NCBI RefSeq assembly: GCF_000519185.1
Contig: NZ_JAFA01000011.1
Span: 188,429-242,409, forward strand
Direction: 5' to 3'
Origin: Paraburkholderia nodosa DSM 21604
GTDB taxonomy: Bacteria > Pseudomonadota > Gammaproteobacteria > Burkholderiales > Burkholderiaceae
DNA: 53,981 nucleotides
In this document: piece by piece, positions 16,080 to 24,728 of the stretch
How positions within the stretch are numbered: position 1 is the stretch's first letter
Layout: every line of letters starts with the position of its first letter
Notes under the pieces: generated by a model
Database searches by the model: none
What the model saw: the letters and a program-made list of their open reading frames with translations, nothing else
What the model was told of the DNA's origin: nothing
Made by a program: the position numbers and the translations under genes

Positions 16080-18089
16080 TCAAACGCGATGAGGCCCGAC
16101 GATGGCGAGCTTCGCCATGCGCCGGTAGAGCGTCGCGCGCGAGATGCCTAGCGCCTGCGCGGCGGCGTTTGGACGCCAGCGGTGCGCCGTGAGCGCCGCG
16201 ACGATGCGTGCGCGCTCGTCTTCGTCGGAGAGCGGCGACGTTGGCGGAATGCCGGCTGGGCGGCCGGACGCAGCGGGCGCAGCGAGTTCCGGCAGGCGCG
16301 CCGCGAGGTCGGCGCTCAGGTGCCGCGCTTCGACCAGCACGGTGTCGCATACGGCGCATGCGTAGCGCATCGCATTGCGCAGCTGCCGCAGGTTGCCGGG
16401 CCACGCGAACGCCGCGAGCCGCACCGCGAGCGTGGCGTCGAGCGCGAGCGGGCGGCCAGCGGCCTGCGCTTCTTCCGCGAAGACCGTGTCGATGAGCATC
16501 GCGATGTCGCGCCGCTCGCGCAGCGGCGGCAGCGTGAGCACCGCGCCGCTCAAGCGATAGTAGAGATCGTCGCGGAATGCACCCGCGCTGGCCATCTGCG
16601 CGAGGTCCCGGTGCGTTGCGCAGACTACGTCGATGTCGACGCGCACCGGCGTTTCGCACCCGAGCGGCAGGACTTCGCCCTCGGCCAGCACGCGTAACAG
16701 GCGGGTCTGCAGCGCGAGCGGCATGTCGCCGATCTCGTCGAGAAAGAGCGTGCCGCCGTCGGCCATTGCGATCTTGCCGCGCGCGCCGTGGCGGCGCGCG
16801 CCCGTGAACGCGCCCGGCGCATAGCCGAACAGTTCGCTCTCGATCAGCGACTCGGGCAGCGCCCCGCAATTCACTGCGATGAACGGGCGATTGCGTCGCG
16901 CGCTGGCGTCGTGAATGGCGCGTGCGAATACTTCCTTGCCGGCGCCGGTTTCGCCGAGCAGCAGGATCGGCAGGCGCTTGCCCGCCACACGCTGCGCGAT
17001 GCGCGCGTTTTCGGCCACGCGCGCGTCGGCGCTGCGCAGGAAGGGGCCGAGCGCGCTGCGATCGTATCCGTGCGCGTCGGCGGCGTCGCGCCGCAGCGGC
17101 ATGGCGCCATGCGCCGCGCTGCCGCCGCTGTGGCCGCTCCGTACGCTGTGTCCGCCGTAACCGTTCGCCCCGAGCGGCGCGCGAATGCGCGCATACAGCA
17201 TCGAGCCGTTCGCGCGCAGGCGCAGCGCCGCGATGGTTTCGATGCGCCCGATGTCGCGCAACTGCACGTGCGACGAATCGAAGATCTCGTCGATATGACG
17301 CGGGCCGTCCAGGCACGGCATGCATTCGCGCGCGCGCCGGTTCGCGGCGACCACGTTGCCGTTCTCGTCGAAGGCGATCAGCAACTCGGGCTGCGCTTCC
17401 ACGTAATTGCGATTCTGGTGACCGAAGAGTATCCAGCACGACGCGAGACGATGCAGGAAATAGCCGTCTTCGATCAGCGTGGCGCTCTGACGCACGAGCT
17501 GGTTGACGATGCGCTGGCTCTCGCGATTGTCGGGCGACTGCACGGCTGAAGCATCGAGTACGCCGATCAGCTCGCCGCCCGGCGCGAAGATCGGCGCGGC
17601 GCTGCACGTGAGCGTGGTGAACGCGGCTCGGAAATGGTCGGTCTTGTGCACCGTGATGGGCGCGAGATCGGTGAGCACGTTCGCGATGCCGCAGGTGCCT
17701 TCCTCGCTCTCGGACCAGCACGAGCCGATATAGAGCCCCGCGTGCTTGAAGTCGTTGCGGCGCTCGCGGTCGAGGCGGTAGTCGATGGTCACGCCGTGCG
17801 CGTCGGTCAGCATCACGCAGTAATCGGCTTCGCGCACCATGTCGTGCAGCCGCGTGAGGCATTGGCCCGAGGCGCGCAGAAAGGACTCCTCGCGATCGCG
17901 GATCTCGCGCAGCTCGGCGGCGCTCAGCACGCGCGGGCCGATCACGGAACCGGGGTCCAGCTGATAGCGCTCGAACGAGCGCTGCCACGACGAGACGAGG
18001 CGCGGCGAATCGGACGGCGCGGGCAGCCGGCCTTCGACGGCGCCACGCACGCGCTCGGCGTGCCGGGTAGACGCAAGGGCGTAGGGCAT
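16080..18089 (-). CDS. acoR: Sigma-54-dependent activator of acetoin catabolism, AcoR
   Basis: A 669-residue NtrC-type activator. The N-terminal half (about 30-340) is a GAF/PAS-type sensor region typical of AcoR (LVSSWQRSFERYQLDPG, YIGSCWSESEEGTCGIANVLTD). The AAA+ domain has Walker A GETGAGKE (379-386), the sigma-54 contact loop GAFTGA (426-431) and Walker B GGTLFLDEIGD (445-455). The C-terminus carries a Fis-type helix-turn-helix (WRPNAAAQALGISRATLYRRMAKL, 638-661). It is divergent from acoX and the rest of the acetoin genes, with repeats and a -24/-12 promoter in between. The ligand is presumably acetoin or acetaldehyde, from family knowledge. Confidence 0.95.
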   Translation of the reverse strand: MPYALASTRHAERVRGAVEGRLPAPSDSPRLVSSWQRSFERYQLDPGSVIGPRVLSAAELREIRDREESFLRASGQCLTRLHDMVREADYCVMLTDAHGVTIDYRLDRERRNDFKHAGLYIGSCWSESEEGTCGIANVLTDLAPITVHKTDHFRAAFTTLTCSAAPIFAPGGELIGVLDASAVQSPDNRESQRIVNQLVRQSATLIEDGYFLHRLASCWILFGHQNRNYVEAQPELLIAFDENGNVVAANRRARECMPCLDGPRHIDEIFDSSHVQLRDIGRIETIAALRLRANGSMLYARIRAPLGANGYGGHSVRSGHSGGSAAHGAMPLRRDAADAHGYDRSALGPFLRSADARVAENARIAQRVAGKRLPILLLGETGAGKEVFARAIHDASARRNRPFIAVNCGALPESLIESELFGYAPGAFTGARRHGARGKIAMADGGTLFLDEIGDMPLALQTRLLRVLAEGEVLPLGCETPVRVDIDVVCATHRDLAQMASAGAFRDDLYYRLSGAVLTLPPLRERRDIAMLIDTVFAEEAQAAGRPLALDATLAVRLAAFAWPGNLRQLRNAMRYACAVCDTVLVEARHLSADLAARLPELAAPAASGRPAGIPPTSPLSDEDERARIVAALTAHRWRPNAAAQALGISRATLYRRMAKLAIVGPHRV

Positions 18090-18213
18090 GAGCGATTCCA
18101 GACGGTGGCGCGCGGTGAGCGTCGGGATAACGTCGGGTTACGTCGGACCGGAAAGCGTTCGGCGGGAGTCTTTTGTAGCACATCCTTTGCGCGCGATCAC
18201 ACCGCAGCGCAGC

Positions 18214-18259
18214 ATGCGAGACGGCTGAGACGAACGTCTCAGCGGCTCGTGTCTCGCAT
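18214..18259. promoter_or_regulatory. Enhancer-like nested inverted repeats, site 1 (probable AcoR site)
   Basis: A perfect 16-base palindrome, TGAGACG-AA-CGTCTCA (18226-18241), lies inside a second inverted pair, ATGCGAGAC (18214-18222) and GTCTCGCAT (18251-18259). All arms share GAGAC. It is about 260-300 bases upstream of the predicted sigma-54 start and about 125 bases from the acoR start codon, a normal enhancer distance. Apart from this, site 2 and the promoter, the 477-base acoR-acoX gap shows nothing further. Confidence 0.75.
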
Positions 18260-18366
18260 TTCGGTGCGGCGGATGGGAGCGTTCAGTCGCCGCTCAGGCA
18301 GGCCACGCGGGGCTGTGCGCGTTTTCCTTCATGCGGACGGCTGACCGTGCGACCGGTGCGTCGCTC

Positions 18367-18388
18367 ATGCGAGACGACGGGTGAGACG
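18367..18388. promoter_or_regulatory. Enhancer-like repeat, site 2 (half-copy of site 1)
   Basis: ATGCGAGAC (18367-18375) and TGAGACG (18382-18388) repeat the left half of site 1 exactly, but with six instead of three bases between them. It lies about 125-150 bases upstream of the predicted start, so AcoR could occupy both sites. Confidence 0.6.
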
Positions 18389-18487
18389 CCGCGCGCGACG
18401 CAGAGCGTGCCGGCGCCACGGCGTGCATTTGCCGCGCAACCCCGCCACGCGGCCTTCTGCGCGGACGCGACGCTTCGTCGACGTCAT

Positions 18488-18503
18488 TGGCATGACGCTT
18501 GCA
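18488..18503 (+). promoter_or_regulatory. Sigma-54 (-24/-12) promoter for the aco genes
   Basis: TGGCATGACGCTTGCA fits the consensus TGGCAC-N5-TTGCA, with the invariant GG and GC at the right spacing. Transcription should start near 18514, about 53 bases before the acoX GTG. The divergent AcoR has the GAFTGA motif needed for this polymerase form. Confidence 0.85.
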
Positions 18504-18566
18504 GAGTCTGCTGGCAAAAGCGGCGCACGGCCATTTACGGTGCGACGCCAACAGGAGACAAGACCC

Positions 18567-19634
18567 GTGACGACGCCCGTGACCGTAGGCGTGATCGCGA
18601 ACCCCGCATCGGGTCGCGACATCCGCCGTCTCACTTCCCATGCATCCGTCTTTCCCACGGCCGAGAAGGCGAACATGGTCGTGCGCCTGCTCGCAGGCCT
18701 GGGCGCGCTCGGCGTGGCGCGCGTGCTCACCTTGCGCGACAACACCGGCGTGGCCGCGCTGCTCCTGCGCGCGATCGAGACGCACGCGGCCATTGCTGCG
18801 CACGAGCCCTGGCCCGAGGTCGTGTTCGTCGATCTGCCGGTGAGCGAAAGTGTTGCCGATACGCACGCCGGCGTCGCTCACATGGTGCGCGAGGAGGTGG
18901 CGCTGATCGCGGTGCTGGGCGGCGACGGCACCCATCGCGCCGTCGCGGCGCATTGCTGCGCGACGCCGCTGCTCGCGCTCTCTACCGGCACCAACAACGC
19001 CTTTCCCGAACTGCGCGAGGCCACCGTGGCGGGCCTCGCTGGCGCGCTCGTCGCGACCGGCGCGGTGCCGGCCGAGTCGGCGCTCTCGCGCAACAAGCGG
19101 CTCGTCGCGCGCTGCGTAGAAGGGCCGTCGCGCGGGCGCGAGGAAATCGCGCTGGTCGACATTTGTGTGGCGCGTCAGCCGTTCATCGGTGCGCGTGCGA
19201 TTTCGGAAAGTTCGGATATCGAATCACTTTTTCTGACCTTTGCGCCGCCCGACGGTATCGGTCTCTCGTCGATCGGCGGGGCATGGGCGCCGGTCGGGCG
19301 CGACGCGGCACACGGCCTGCATATGACGTTCGCTCAGGCGGGCGCGCCTGAGGGCAGCGGCGCGGGCGTGCCGTTGCTCGCGCCGATCGCGCCGGGCCGG
19401 GTCGAGCGTCTGACGATGCGCACCTGCCAGCGCCTCGAAGTCGGCGTGGCGCTGCCGCTCGAAGCGGACCACGGCACGCTCGCGTTCGACGGCGAGAGAG
19501 AGATCGAACCGGCGCGCGGCGACCGCTATGAAGTGACGCTCGACTGGCACGGTCCGCTGACGGTCGATGTCGCGCGCACGCTGCGTTACGCGGCGTCGCA
19601 TCAGTTGTTGCGCGAGGCCGCCGCGCGCGCGTAG
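18567..19634 (+). CDS. acoX: Acetoin catabolism protein AcoX (ATP-NAD kinase-like)
   Basis: A 355-residue protein related to the ATP-NAD kinase/diacylglycerol kinase fold. It contains VGVIANPASGRDIRR at the start, the nucleotide motif LGGDGTHR and LSTGTNNAFPE. AcoX lies in acetoin operons of several bacteria but its biochemical role is not settled. The start is GTG at 18567, with GGAG ten bases upstream; an upstream frame to 18381 crosses the sigma-54 promoter and is not coding. It is the first gene of the operon, followed after 49 bases by an SDR gene. Confidence 0.92.
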   Translation: MTTPVTVGVIANPASGRDIRRLTSHASVFPTAEKANMVVRLLAGLGALGVARVLTLRDNTGVAALLLRAIETHAAIAAHEPWPEVVFVDLPVSESVADTHAGVAHMVREEVALIAVLGGDGTHRAVAAHCCATPLLALSTGTNNAFPELREATVAGLAGALVATGAVPAESALSRNKRLVARCVEGPSRGREEIALVDICVARQPFIGARAISESSDIESLFLTFAPPDGIGLSSIGGAWAPVGRDAAHGLHMTFAQAGAPEGSGAGVPLLAPIAPGRVERLTMRTCQRLEVGVALPLEADHGTLAFDGEREIEPARGDRYEVTLDWHGPLTVDVARTLRYAASHQLLREAAARA

Positions 19635-19683
19635 CGATCTGGCTTGCTTCCTCCACGCTTAACCGAAACAAGGAGACATTGGC

Positions 19684-20460
19684 ATGGACACACCCTTGAA
19701 AGGCCAGGTCGCGATCGTGACCGGCGGCGCGCGCGGCATCGGCCGCGGCATTGCGCTCACGCTCGCGCAGGCCGGCGCGGACGTGCTGCTCGCGGATCTG
19801 CTCGAAGCACCACTTGCCGCGACTGCGGATGAGATACGGGCTCTGGGCAGACGCGCCGCCTTCGCCAAGGTCGACGTCACCCAGGCCGTCCAGCTCGAAG
19901 GGATGGTCTCGCAGGCGCTCTCGGAATTCGGTGGCCTCGATATTCTCGTGAACTGCGCCGGTGTGATTTCCATTAGTCCGGTATCCGAATTAACGGAGCG
20001 GGACTGGGACTTCGTAATGGGCGTCAACGCGAAAGGCGTGTTCCTCGGCTGCAAGGCCGCATTGCCGCATTTCCGTACGCAAAAGCGCGGGCGGATCATC
20101 AACGTCGCGTCGATCGCGGGCAAGGAAGGGTTCCCGAATCTCGCGCACTACAGCGCCTCGAAATTCGCGGTGGTCGGCTTCACCAACGCGCTCGCCAAGG
20201 AAGTCGCGCGCGAGGGCATCACCGTGAATGCGATTTGCCCTGGCATCGTGCGCACGTATATGTGGGACCGGCTCTCCGACGAATGGAAGACCGAAGGCGA
20301 GAGCGTCGAAGAGTCCTGGCAGCGCCATCAACTCACGCTGATCCCGCAGGGGCGCGCGCAAACGCCTGAGGACATGGGGCGGCTCGCCCTGTTCTTCGCG
20401 ACGATGGACAACGTCACGGGCCAGTCGGTGAACGTCGACGGCGGCTTCACTTTTCATTAG
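19684..20460 (+). CDS. SDR-family oxidoreductase, probable acetoin/2,3-butanediol dehydrogenase
   Basis: Classical short-chain dehydrogenase of 258 residues. It has the cofactor motif TGGARGIGRG (13-22), NCAG (90-93), the catalytic Ser143, Tyr156 and Lys160 (YSASK), and the C-terminal VNVDGGF. Asp in LLADLLEA after beta-2 suggests NAD(H) preference. In this operon it likely oxidises 2,3-butanediol to acetoin or interconverts acetoin and diacetyl; the substrate is inferred from context, not from a specific motif. AAGGAGA precedes the ATG. Confidence 0.88.
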   Translation: MDTPLKGQVAIVTGGARGIGRGIALTLAQAGADVLLADLLEAPLAATADEIRALGRRAAFAKVDVTQAVQLEGMVSQALSEFGGLDILVNCAGVISISPVSELTERDWDFVMGVNAKGVFLGCKAALPHFRTQKRGRIINVASIAGKEGFPNLAHYSASKFAVVGFTNALAKEVAREGITVNAICPGIVRTYMWDRLSDEWKTEGESVEESWQRHQLTLIPQGRAQTPEDMGRLALFFATMDNVTGQSVNVDGGFTFH

Positions 20461-20528
20461 GAGCAGTGGCATTCCCCGCAGCGGGCTTTATCCAGAGCGG
20501 TACAGCGTCATACACCCAGGAGACAACC

Positions 20529-21506
20529 ATGTCAGTTCAGTTGAACAAGGAGCAGTTGCTCACCGCGTATCGCTCGATGCGCACGATTCGCGAGTTCGAG
20601 GAACGGTTGCACGTCGAGTTCGCGACCGGCGATATACCGGGTTTCGTGCACCTGTACGCGGGCGAGGAGGCCTCCGCGGTCGGCACGATGAGCCATCTGA
20701 GCGATGCCGACTACGTCGCCACCACGCACCGCGGCCACGGCCACTGCATCGCCAAGGGCGTGGACGTGCGCGAGATGATGGCCGAGATCTATGGCCGGGC
20801 CACGGGTTCGTGCCGTGGCAAGGGCGGCTCGATGCATATCGCCGACCTGTCGAAAGGCATGCTGGGCGCGAACGGCATCGTGGGCGCGGGTGGTCCGCTT
20901 ACGTGTGGGGCCGCGCTCGCCGCCAAACAGAAGAAGACGGGCGGCGTGGGCGTGTGCTTCTTCGGTGACGGCGCGTCGAACCAGGGGGTGATCTTCGAGT
21001 CGATGAATCTCGCCTCCGTGTGGCGCTTGCCGGTGATCTTCGTCGCGGAAAACAACGGCTACGCCGAGGCGACGTCGTCCACATGGTCGGTCGCGGCCGA
21101 CAACATCGCCGACCGCGCGAACGGCTTCGGCATGCCGGGCGTGATCGTCGACGGCTTCGACTTTTTCGCCGTGCACGAGGCGCTGGGCGAAGCCATTGCA
21201 CGCGCACGCAGCGGCGGTGGCCCGACGCTCGTGGAGATGAAACTCTCGCGCTATTTCGGCCACTTCGAAGGCGACGCGCAAACCTACCGCGCCCCTGGCG
21301 AGGTGCAGAAGCTGCGCGAAGAAAAGGACTGTCTGAAGCGCTTCGAGGAGCGCGTGGTGCGCGCCGAACTCGCGAGCAGCGACGATCTGCGCAAGGTGGA
21401 CGCCGAAGTGATGCAGCTGATCGACGATGCCGTGACGCAGGCCAAGGCCGCGCCGCTGCCGCCGGCCGAGGCGCTGCTCACGGACGTGTACGTGTCGTAC
21501 CCTTAA
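20529..21506 (+). CDS. acoA: Acetoin dehydrogenase E1 component, alpha subunit
   Basis: Thiamine-diphosphate-dependent E1 alpha, 325 residues, which with AcoB cleaves acetoin to acetaldehyde and an acetyl group passed to lipoyl-E2. It has the TPP-binding motif GDGASNQG with the closing AENN, the loop RGHGHCIAKGVDVREMMAEIYG and CRGKGGSMHIAD. The ATG at 20529 has AGGAGA upstream (MSVQLNKEQLL); the frame extends to 20466 without family support. acoB follows 46 bases later. Confidence 0.95.
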   Translation: MSVQLNKEQLLTAYRSMRTIREFEERLHVEFATGDIPGFVHLYAGEEASAVGTMSHLSDADYVATTHRGHGHCIAKGVDVREMMAEIYGRATGSCRGKGGSMHIADLSKGMLGANGIVGAGGPLTCGAALAAKQKKTGGVGVCFFGDGASNQGVIFESMNLASVWRLPVIFVAENNGYAEATSSTWSVAADNIADRANGFGMPGVIVDGFDFFAVHEALGEAIARARSGGGPTLVEMKLSRYFGHFEGDAQTYRAPGEVQKLREEKDCLKRFEERVVRAELASSDDLRKVDAEVMQLIDDAVTQAKAAPLPPAEALLTDVYVSYP

Positions 21507-21552
21507 GCGCTGCGCACTCAGGTCATCAGGATTCCAGATCAAGGAGACGGAA

Positions 21553-22557
21553 ATGGCACGGAAAATCACCTATTCGCAGGCTATCAACGAAGCGCTTGCC
21601 CAGGAAATGGGCCGCGACGAGAGCGTGATCGTGATGGGCGAGGACAACGCGGGCGGCGCGGGCGCGCCTGGCGAGCAGGACGCGTGGGGCGGCGTGCTCG
21701 GCGTGACGAAGGGCCTTTACGGCAAGTTCCCCGGGCGCGTGCTCGATACGCCGCTCTCGGAAGGCGGCTTTATCGGCACGGCAGTGGGCGCCGCGGCGTG
21801 CGGCATGCGGCCGGTCGCGGAGCTGATGTTCATCGATTTCATGGGCGTGTGCTTCGACCAGATCTTCAACCAGGCGGCGAAGTTCCGCTACATGTTCGGC
21901 GGCAAGGCGGTCACGCCGGTCGTGATTCGCACCATGTACGGCGCAGGCTTGCGCGCGGCCGCGCAGCACTCGCAGATGCTCACCTCGCTCTTCACGCATA
22001 TTCCGGGGCTGAAGGTCGTGTGCCCGGCCACGCCCTATGACGCCAAGGGCCTCATGATCGAGGCGATTCGCGACAACGACCCCGTGATCTTCTGCGAGCA
22101 CAAGCTGCTCTACACGATGGAAGGCGACGTTCCGGAGGAATCCTATTCGATTCCGTTCGGCGAGGCCAACATCGTGCGCGATGGCGACGACGTCACGATC
22201 GTCACGTATGGACGCATGGTGCACTACGCGCTCGATGCGGCGCAGAAGCTCGCGAAAGACGGCATCGAGGCGGACGTGATCGACCTGCGCACGACCTCGC
22301 CGCTCGACGAGGAAACGATCCTCGAAAGCGCGCGCCGCACGGGCCGGGTCGTGGTCGTGGACGAAGCCAATCCGCGCTGTTCGATCGCGACCGATATTGC
22401 CGCACTCGTTGGCCAGAAGGCGTTCAAGGAACTGAAGGCCCCGGTCGGCATGGTCACCGCACCGCATACGCCGGTGCCGTTCGCGGCATCGCTCGAAGAC
22501 CTCTACATCCCGTCGGCGGAGAAGATCGCCGAAGCCGCACGCGCAGCAAGGAGCTGA
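21553..22557 (+). CDS. acoB: Acetoin dehydrogenase E1 component, beta subunit
   Basis: A 334-residue transketolase-like beta subunit. Motifs include ITYSQAINEALAQEM, VIVMGEDNAGGAGA, DTPLSEGGFIGTAVGAAACGMRPVAELMF (substrate and TPP contacts), CPATPYDAKGLM and the C-terminal VVVDEANPRCSIATDIAAL. The N-terminal half binds TPP together with AcoA; the C-terminal half forms the dimer interface. A strong AAGGAGA precedes the ATG, and acoC starts four bases after the stop. Confidence 0.96.
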   Translation: MARKITYSQAINEALAQEMGRDESVIVMGEDNAGGAGAPGEQDAWGGVLGVTKGLYGKFPGRVLDTPLSEGGFIGTAVGAAACGMRPVAELMFIDFMGVCFDQIFNQAAKFRYMFGGKAVTPVVIRTMYGAGLRAAAQHSQMLTSLFTHIPGLKVVCPATPYDAKGLMIEAIRDNDPVIFCEHKLLYTMEGDVPEESYSIPFGEANIVRDGDDVTIVTYGRMVHYALDAAQKLAKDGIEADVIDLRTTSPLDEETILESARRTGRVVVVDEANPRCSIATDIAALVGQKAFKELKAPVGMVTAPHTPVPFAASLEDLYIPSAEKIAEAARAARS

Positions 22558-22561
22558 AGTC

Positions 22562-23683
22562 ATGCCGATTCACATGATCACGATGCCCAAATGGGGCCTG
22601 TCGATGGAGCAGGGCCAGGTGAATGACTGGCTCAAGTCGCCCGGCGACAAGGTCACCAAGGGCGATGAGTTGCTCGACGTGGAGTCCGACAAGATCGCGT
22701 CGGGCGTGGAGTGCGCGTTCGAGGGCGTGTTGCGGCGGCAGATCGCGCAGGAGGGCGACACGCTGCCGGTGGGCGCGCTGTTGGGCGTGGTCGCCGATGC
22801 CGAAGCGGCCGACGCGGATATCGATGCCGCGGTGGCCGAGTTTCAGCGCGACTTCGTGCCTGCGCAGGCGGGCGACGCCGACGCGGGACCGCAGCCGGAA
22901 AAGTCGCAGATTGGCGGCAGGACCGTGCGCTACCTGAAGCAGGGCGAAGGCGAGGGCGTGCCTGTCGTGCTGATCCACGGCTTCGGCGGCGATCTCAACA
23001 ACTGGCTCTTCAACCACACTGATCTCGCGGCAGAGCGCACCGTCTGGGCGCTCGATCTGCCGGGTCACGGCGAGTCGGGCAAGGCGCTCGAGAGCGGCAG
23101 CCTCGACGAGCTTGCGCAAAGCGTGATCGCGTTCCTCGACGCGCAGAAGATCGACCGTGCGCATCTCGTCGGGCACTCGCTGGGCGGTGCGGTGGCCATG
23201 GCGGTGGCCGAACAGGCGCCCGGGCGCGTGGCTTCCCTTGCGCTGATCTCGAGTGCGGGGCTTGGCAGCGAGATCGATGGAGCATATATCGAGGGCTTCG
23301 TCGCGGCGGGCAATCGCAATGCGCTCAAGCCGCACGTGACGAAGCTGTTCGCCGATCCCGCGCTGGTCACGCGCCAGCTCGTCGAGGACCTCGTGAAGTA
23401 CAAGCGGCTCGAAGGCGTGCAGGCCGCGCTCGGCAAGATCGCGGGGCAGGCGTTCGAAGCCGGCGCGCAGCGGCGCGTGTTCCGCGAGCGTGTAGCATCG
23501 CTCGCGCCGCGCGCGCTCGTGATCTGGGGCGAAGCTGACCAGATCATTCCGGCGCGCCATGCGCAGGGGTTGCCGTCGCAGGTGCGCGTGGAGGTGATTG
23601 CGGGCAAGGGGCACATGGTGCAGATGGAGGCGGCGCAGGAGGTCAATCGCCTGCTCAAGGCCTTTTTCGACGAAGGAGCCTGA
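22562..23683 (+). CDS. acoC: Acetoin dehydrogenase E2, lipoyl domain fused to alpha/beta-hydrolase fold
   Basis: A 373-residue acetyl-carrying subunit. Residues 1-78 are a lipoyl domain with lipoylated Lys44 in DVESDKIASG. An Ala/Asp-rich linker leads to an alpha/beta-hydrolase domain (from about 117) with the nucleophile elbow GHSLGG (Ser206), Asp326 in GEADQIIP and His351 in GKGHMVQ, a complete-looking catalytic triad. The usual E2 transacetylase core and the subunit-binding domain are absent. This arrangement is known for AcoC. It is nearly fused to acoB and lipA by gaps of four and two bases. Confidence 0.95.
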   Translation: MPIHMITMPKWGLSMEQGQVNDWLKSPGDKVTKGDELLDVESDKIASGVECAFEGVLRRQIAQEGDTLPVGALLGVVADAEAADADIDAAVAEFQRDFVPAQAGDADAGPQPEKSQIGGRTVRYLKQGEGEGVPVVLIHGFGGDLNNWLFNHTDLAAERTVWALDLPGHGESGKALESGSLDELAQSVIAFLDAQKIDRAHLVGHSLGGAVAMAVAEQAPGRVASLALISSAGLGSEIDGAYIEGFVAAGNRNALKPHVTKLFADPALVTRQLVEDLVKYKRLEGVQAALGKIAGQAFEAGAQRRVFRERVASLAPRALVIWGEADQIIPARHAQGLPSQVRVEVIAGKGHMVQMEAAQEVNRLLKAFFDEGA

Positions 23684-23685
23684 GC

Positions 23686-24684
23686 ATGGAGGCCGCCACG
23701 TCCCGAACGCCCCATTCGTCGAGTACGGCGCTGGGTCAGGAAGGCCTGCGCAGCCGCGAGAAGCTCGCGCGCATTCCGGTGAAGATCGTGCCGCCAACCG
23801 GCGCCGACGCGGTCTTGCCGAAGCCGCCCTGGCTGCGCGCGCGTCCGCTCATGAGCGAGACCGTAGCGGGCGTGGCGGCTGTACTGCGCGAGCATCGGCT
23901 TCATTCGGTGTGCGAAGAAGCGATGTGCCCGAACATCGGCGAATGCTTTGCCCAGCGCACCGCGACCTTCATGATCATGGGCGGCCTTTGCACGCGACGC
24001 TGTCCGTTCTGCGATGTCGCTCACGGGCGCCCCGCGCCGCTCGACGAGGACGAGCCCGCGCACCTTGCGGCAGCGGTCGCGGCGCTGGGCTTGCGTCACG
24101 TCGTCATCACCTCGGTCGATCGCGACGACTTGCGCGACGGCGGCGCGACGCACTTCGCGCGTTGCATCGCGCAGGTGCGCGAGCGCGTGCCGGGGATCGG
24201 CGTCGAGGTGCTGACGCCCGACTTCCGCGGCCGTATCGCGCGCGCGCTCGAGGCGCTTTCGCACGCATGGCCCGACGTGTTCAATCACAACATCGAGACC
24301 GTGCCCTCGCTGTATCGCGCGGCGCGGCCGGGCGCGGACTATCGCGGCTCGCTCGACCTGCTTGCGCGCGCGAAAGCGGCCAACGGCGCGCTCGTCACGA
24401 AGTCGGGGCTGATGGTGGGTCTGGGCGAAACCGATGAGGAGTTGCTCGCGACGATGCGCGACTTGCGCGAGCATCGCGTAGAAGTGCTGACGATCGGGCA
24501 ATATCTCGCGCCGTCGCGGTTTCATCTGCCGGTGAAGCGCTACATGCATCCCGACGCATTCGCCGCGTTGCACGCGGCGGGGCTGGCAATGGGATTTAGC
24601 GAAGTCGTGGCCGGGCCGCTGGTCCGCTCGTCGTATCACGCGGCGCAGACCGTGGAGGCGGCGCGGCAGGCCGATGCGGGGTGA
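23686..24684 (+). CDS. lipA: Lipoyl synthase (operon-borne copy)
   Basis: Radical-SAM enzyme inserting two sulfur atoms into octanoyl-E2. The 332-residue protein carries both clusters: Cys76, Cys81 and Cys87 (auxiliary cluster, CEEAMCPNIGEC) and Cys102, Cys106, Cys109 (CTRRCPFC, SAM cluster), plus the C-terminal RSSYHA serine motif. Its place two bases after acoC suggests it supplies lipoate to AcoC when acetoin is used, like acoS of other acetoin operons. A housekeeping lipA is expected elsewhere. No E3 gene follows; the next gene is convergent. Confidence 0.94.
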   Translation: MEAATSRTPHSSSTALGQEGLRSREKLARIPVKIVPPTGADAVLPKPPWLRARPLMSETVAGVAAVLREHRLHSVCEEAMCPNIGECFAQRTATFMIMGGLCTRRCPFCDVAHGRPAPLDEDEPAHLAAAVAALGLRHVVITSVDRDDLRDGGATHFARCIAQVRERVPGIGVEVLTPDFRGRIARALEALSHAWPDVFNHNIETVPSLYRAARPGADYRGSLDLLARAKAANGALVTKSGLMVGLGETDEELLATMRDLREHRVEVLTIGQYLAPSRFHLPVKRYMHPDAFAALHAAGLAMGFSEVVAGPLVRSSYHAAQTVEAARQADAG

Positions 24685-24693
24685 TCTGCGTTT

Positions 24694-24708
24694 GCAACTA
24701 ACCGCCTA
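24694..24708. repeat. 15-base repeat, copy 2 (convergent gap after lipA)
   Basis: GCAACTAACCGCCTA, identical to 10439-10453. Next to it lies a small palindrome, CCGTTG-C-CAACGG (24715-24727), just before the stop of the MATE gene. Confidence 0.6.
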
Positions 24709-24728
24709 ACGTCTCCGTTGCCAACGGG

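Noticed and set aside
18381..18566. Longer start for AcoX
   Set aside because: The upstream frame crosses the sigma-54 promoter; GTG at 18567 has a good ribosome site and matches the domain start.
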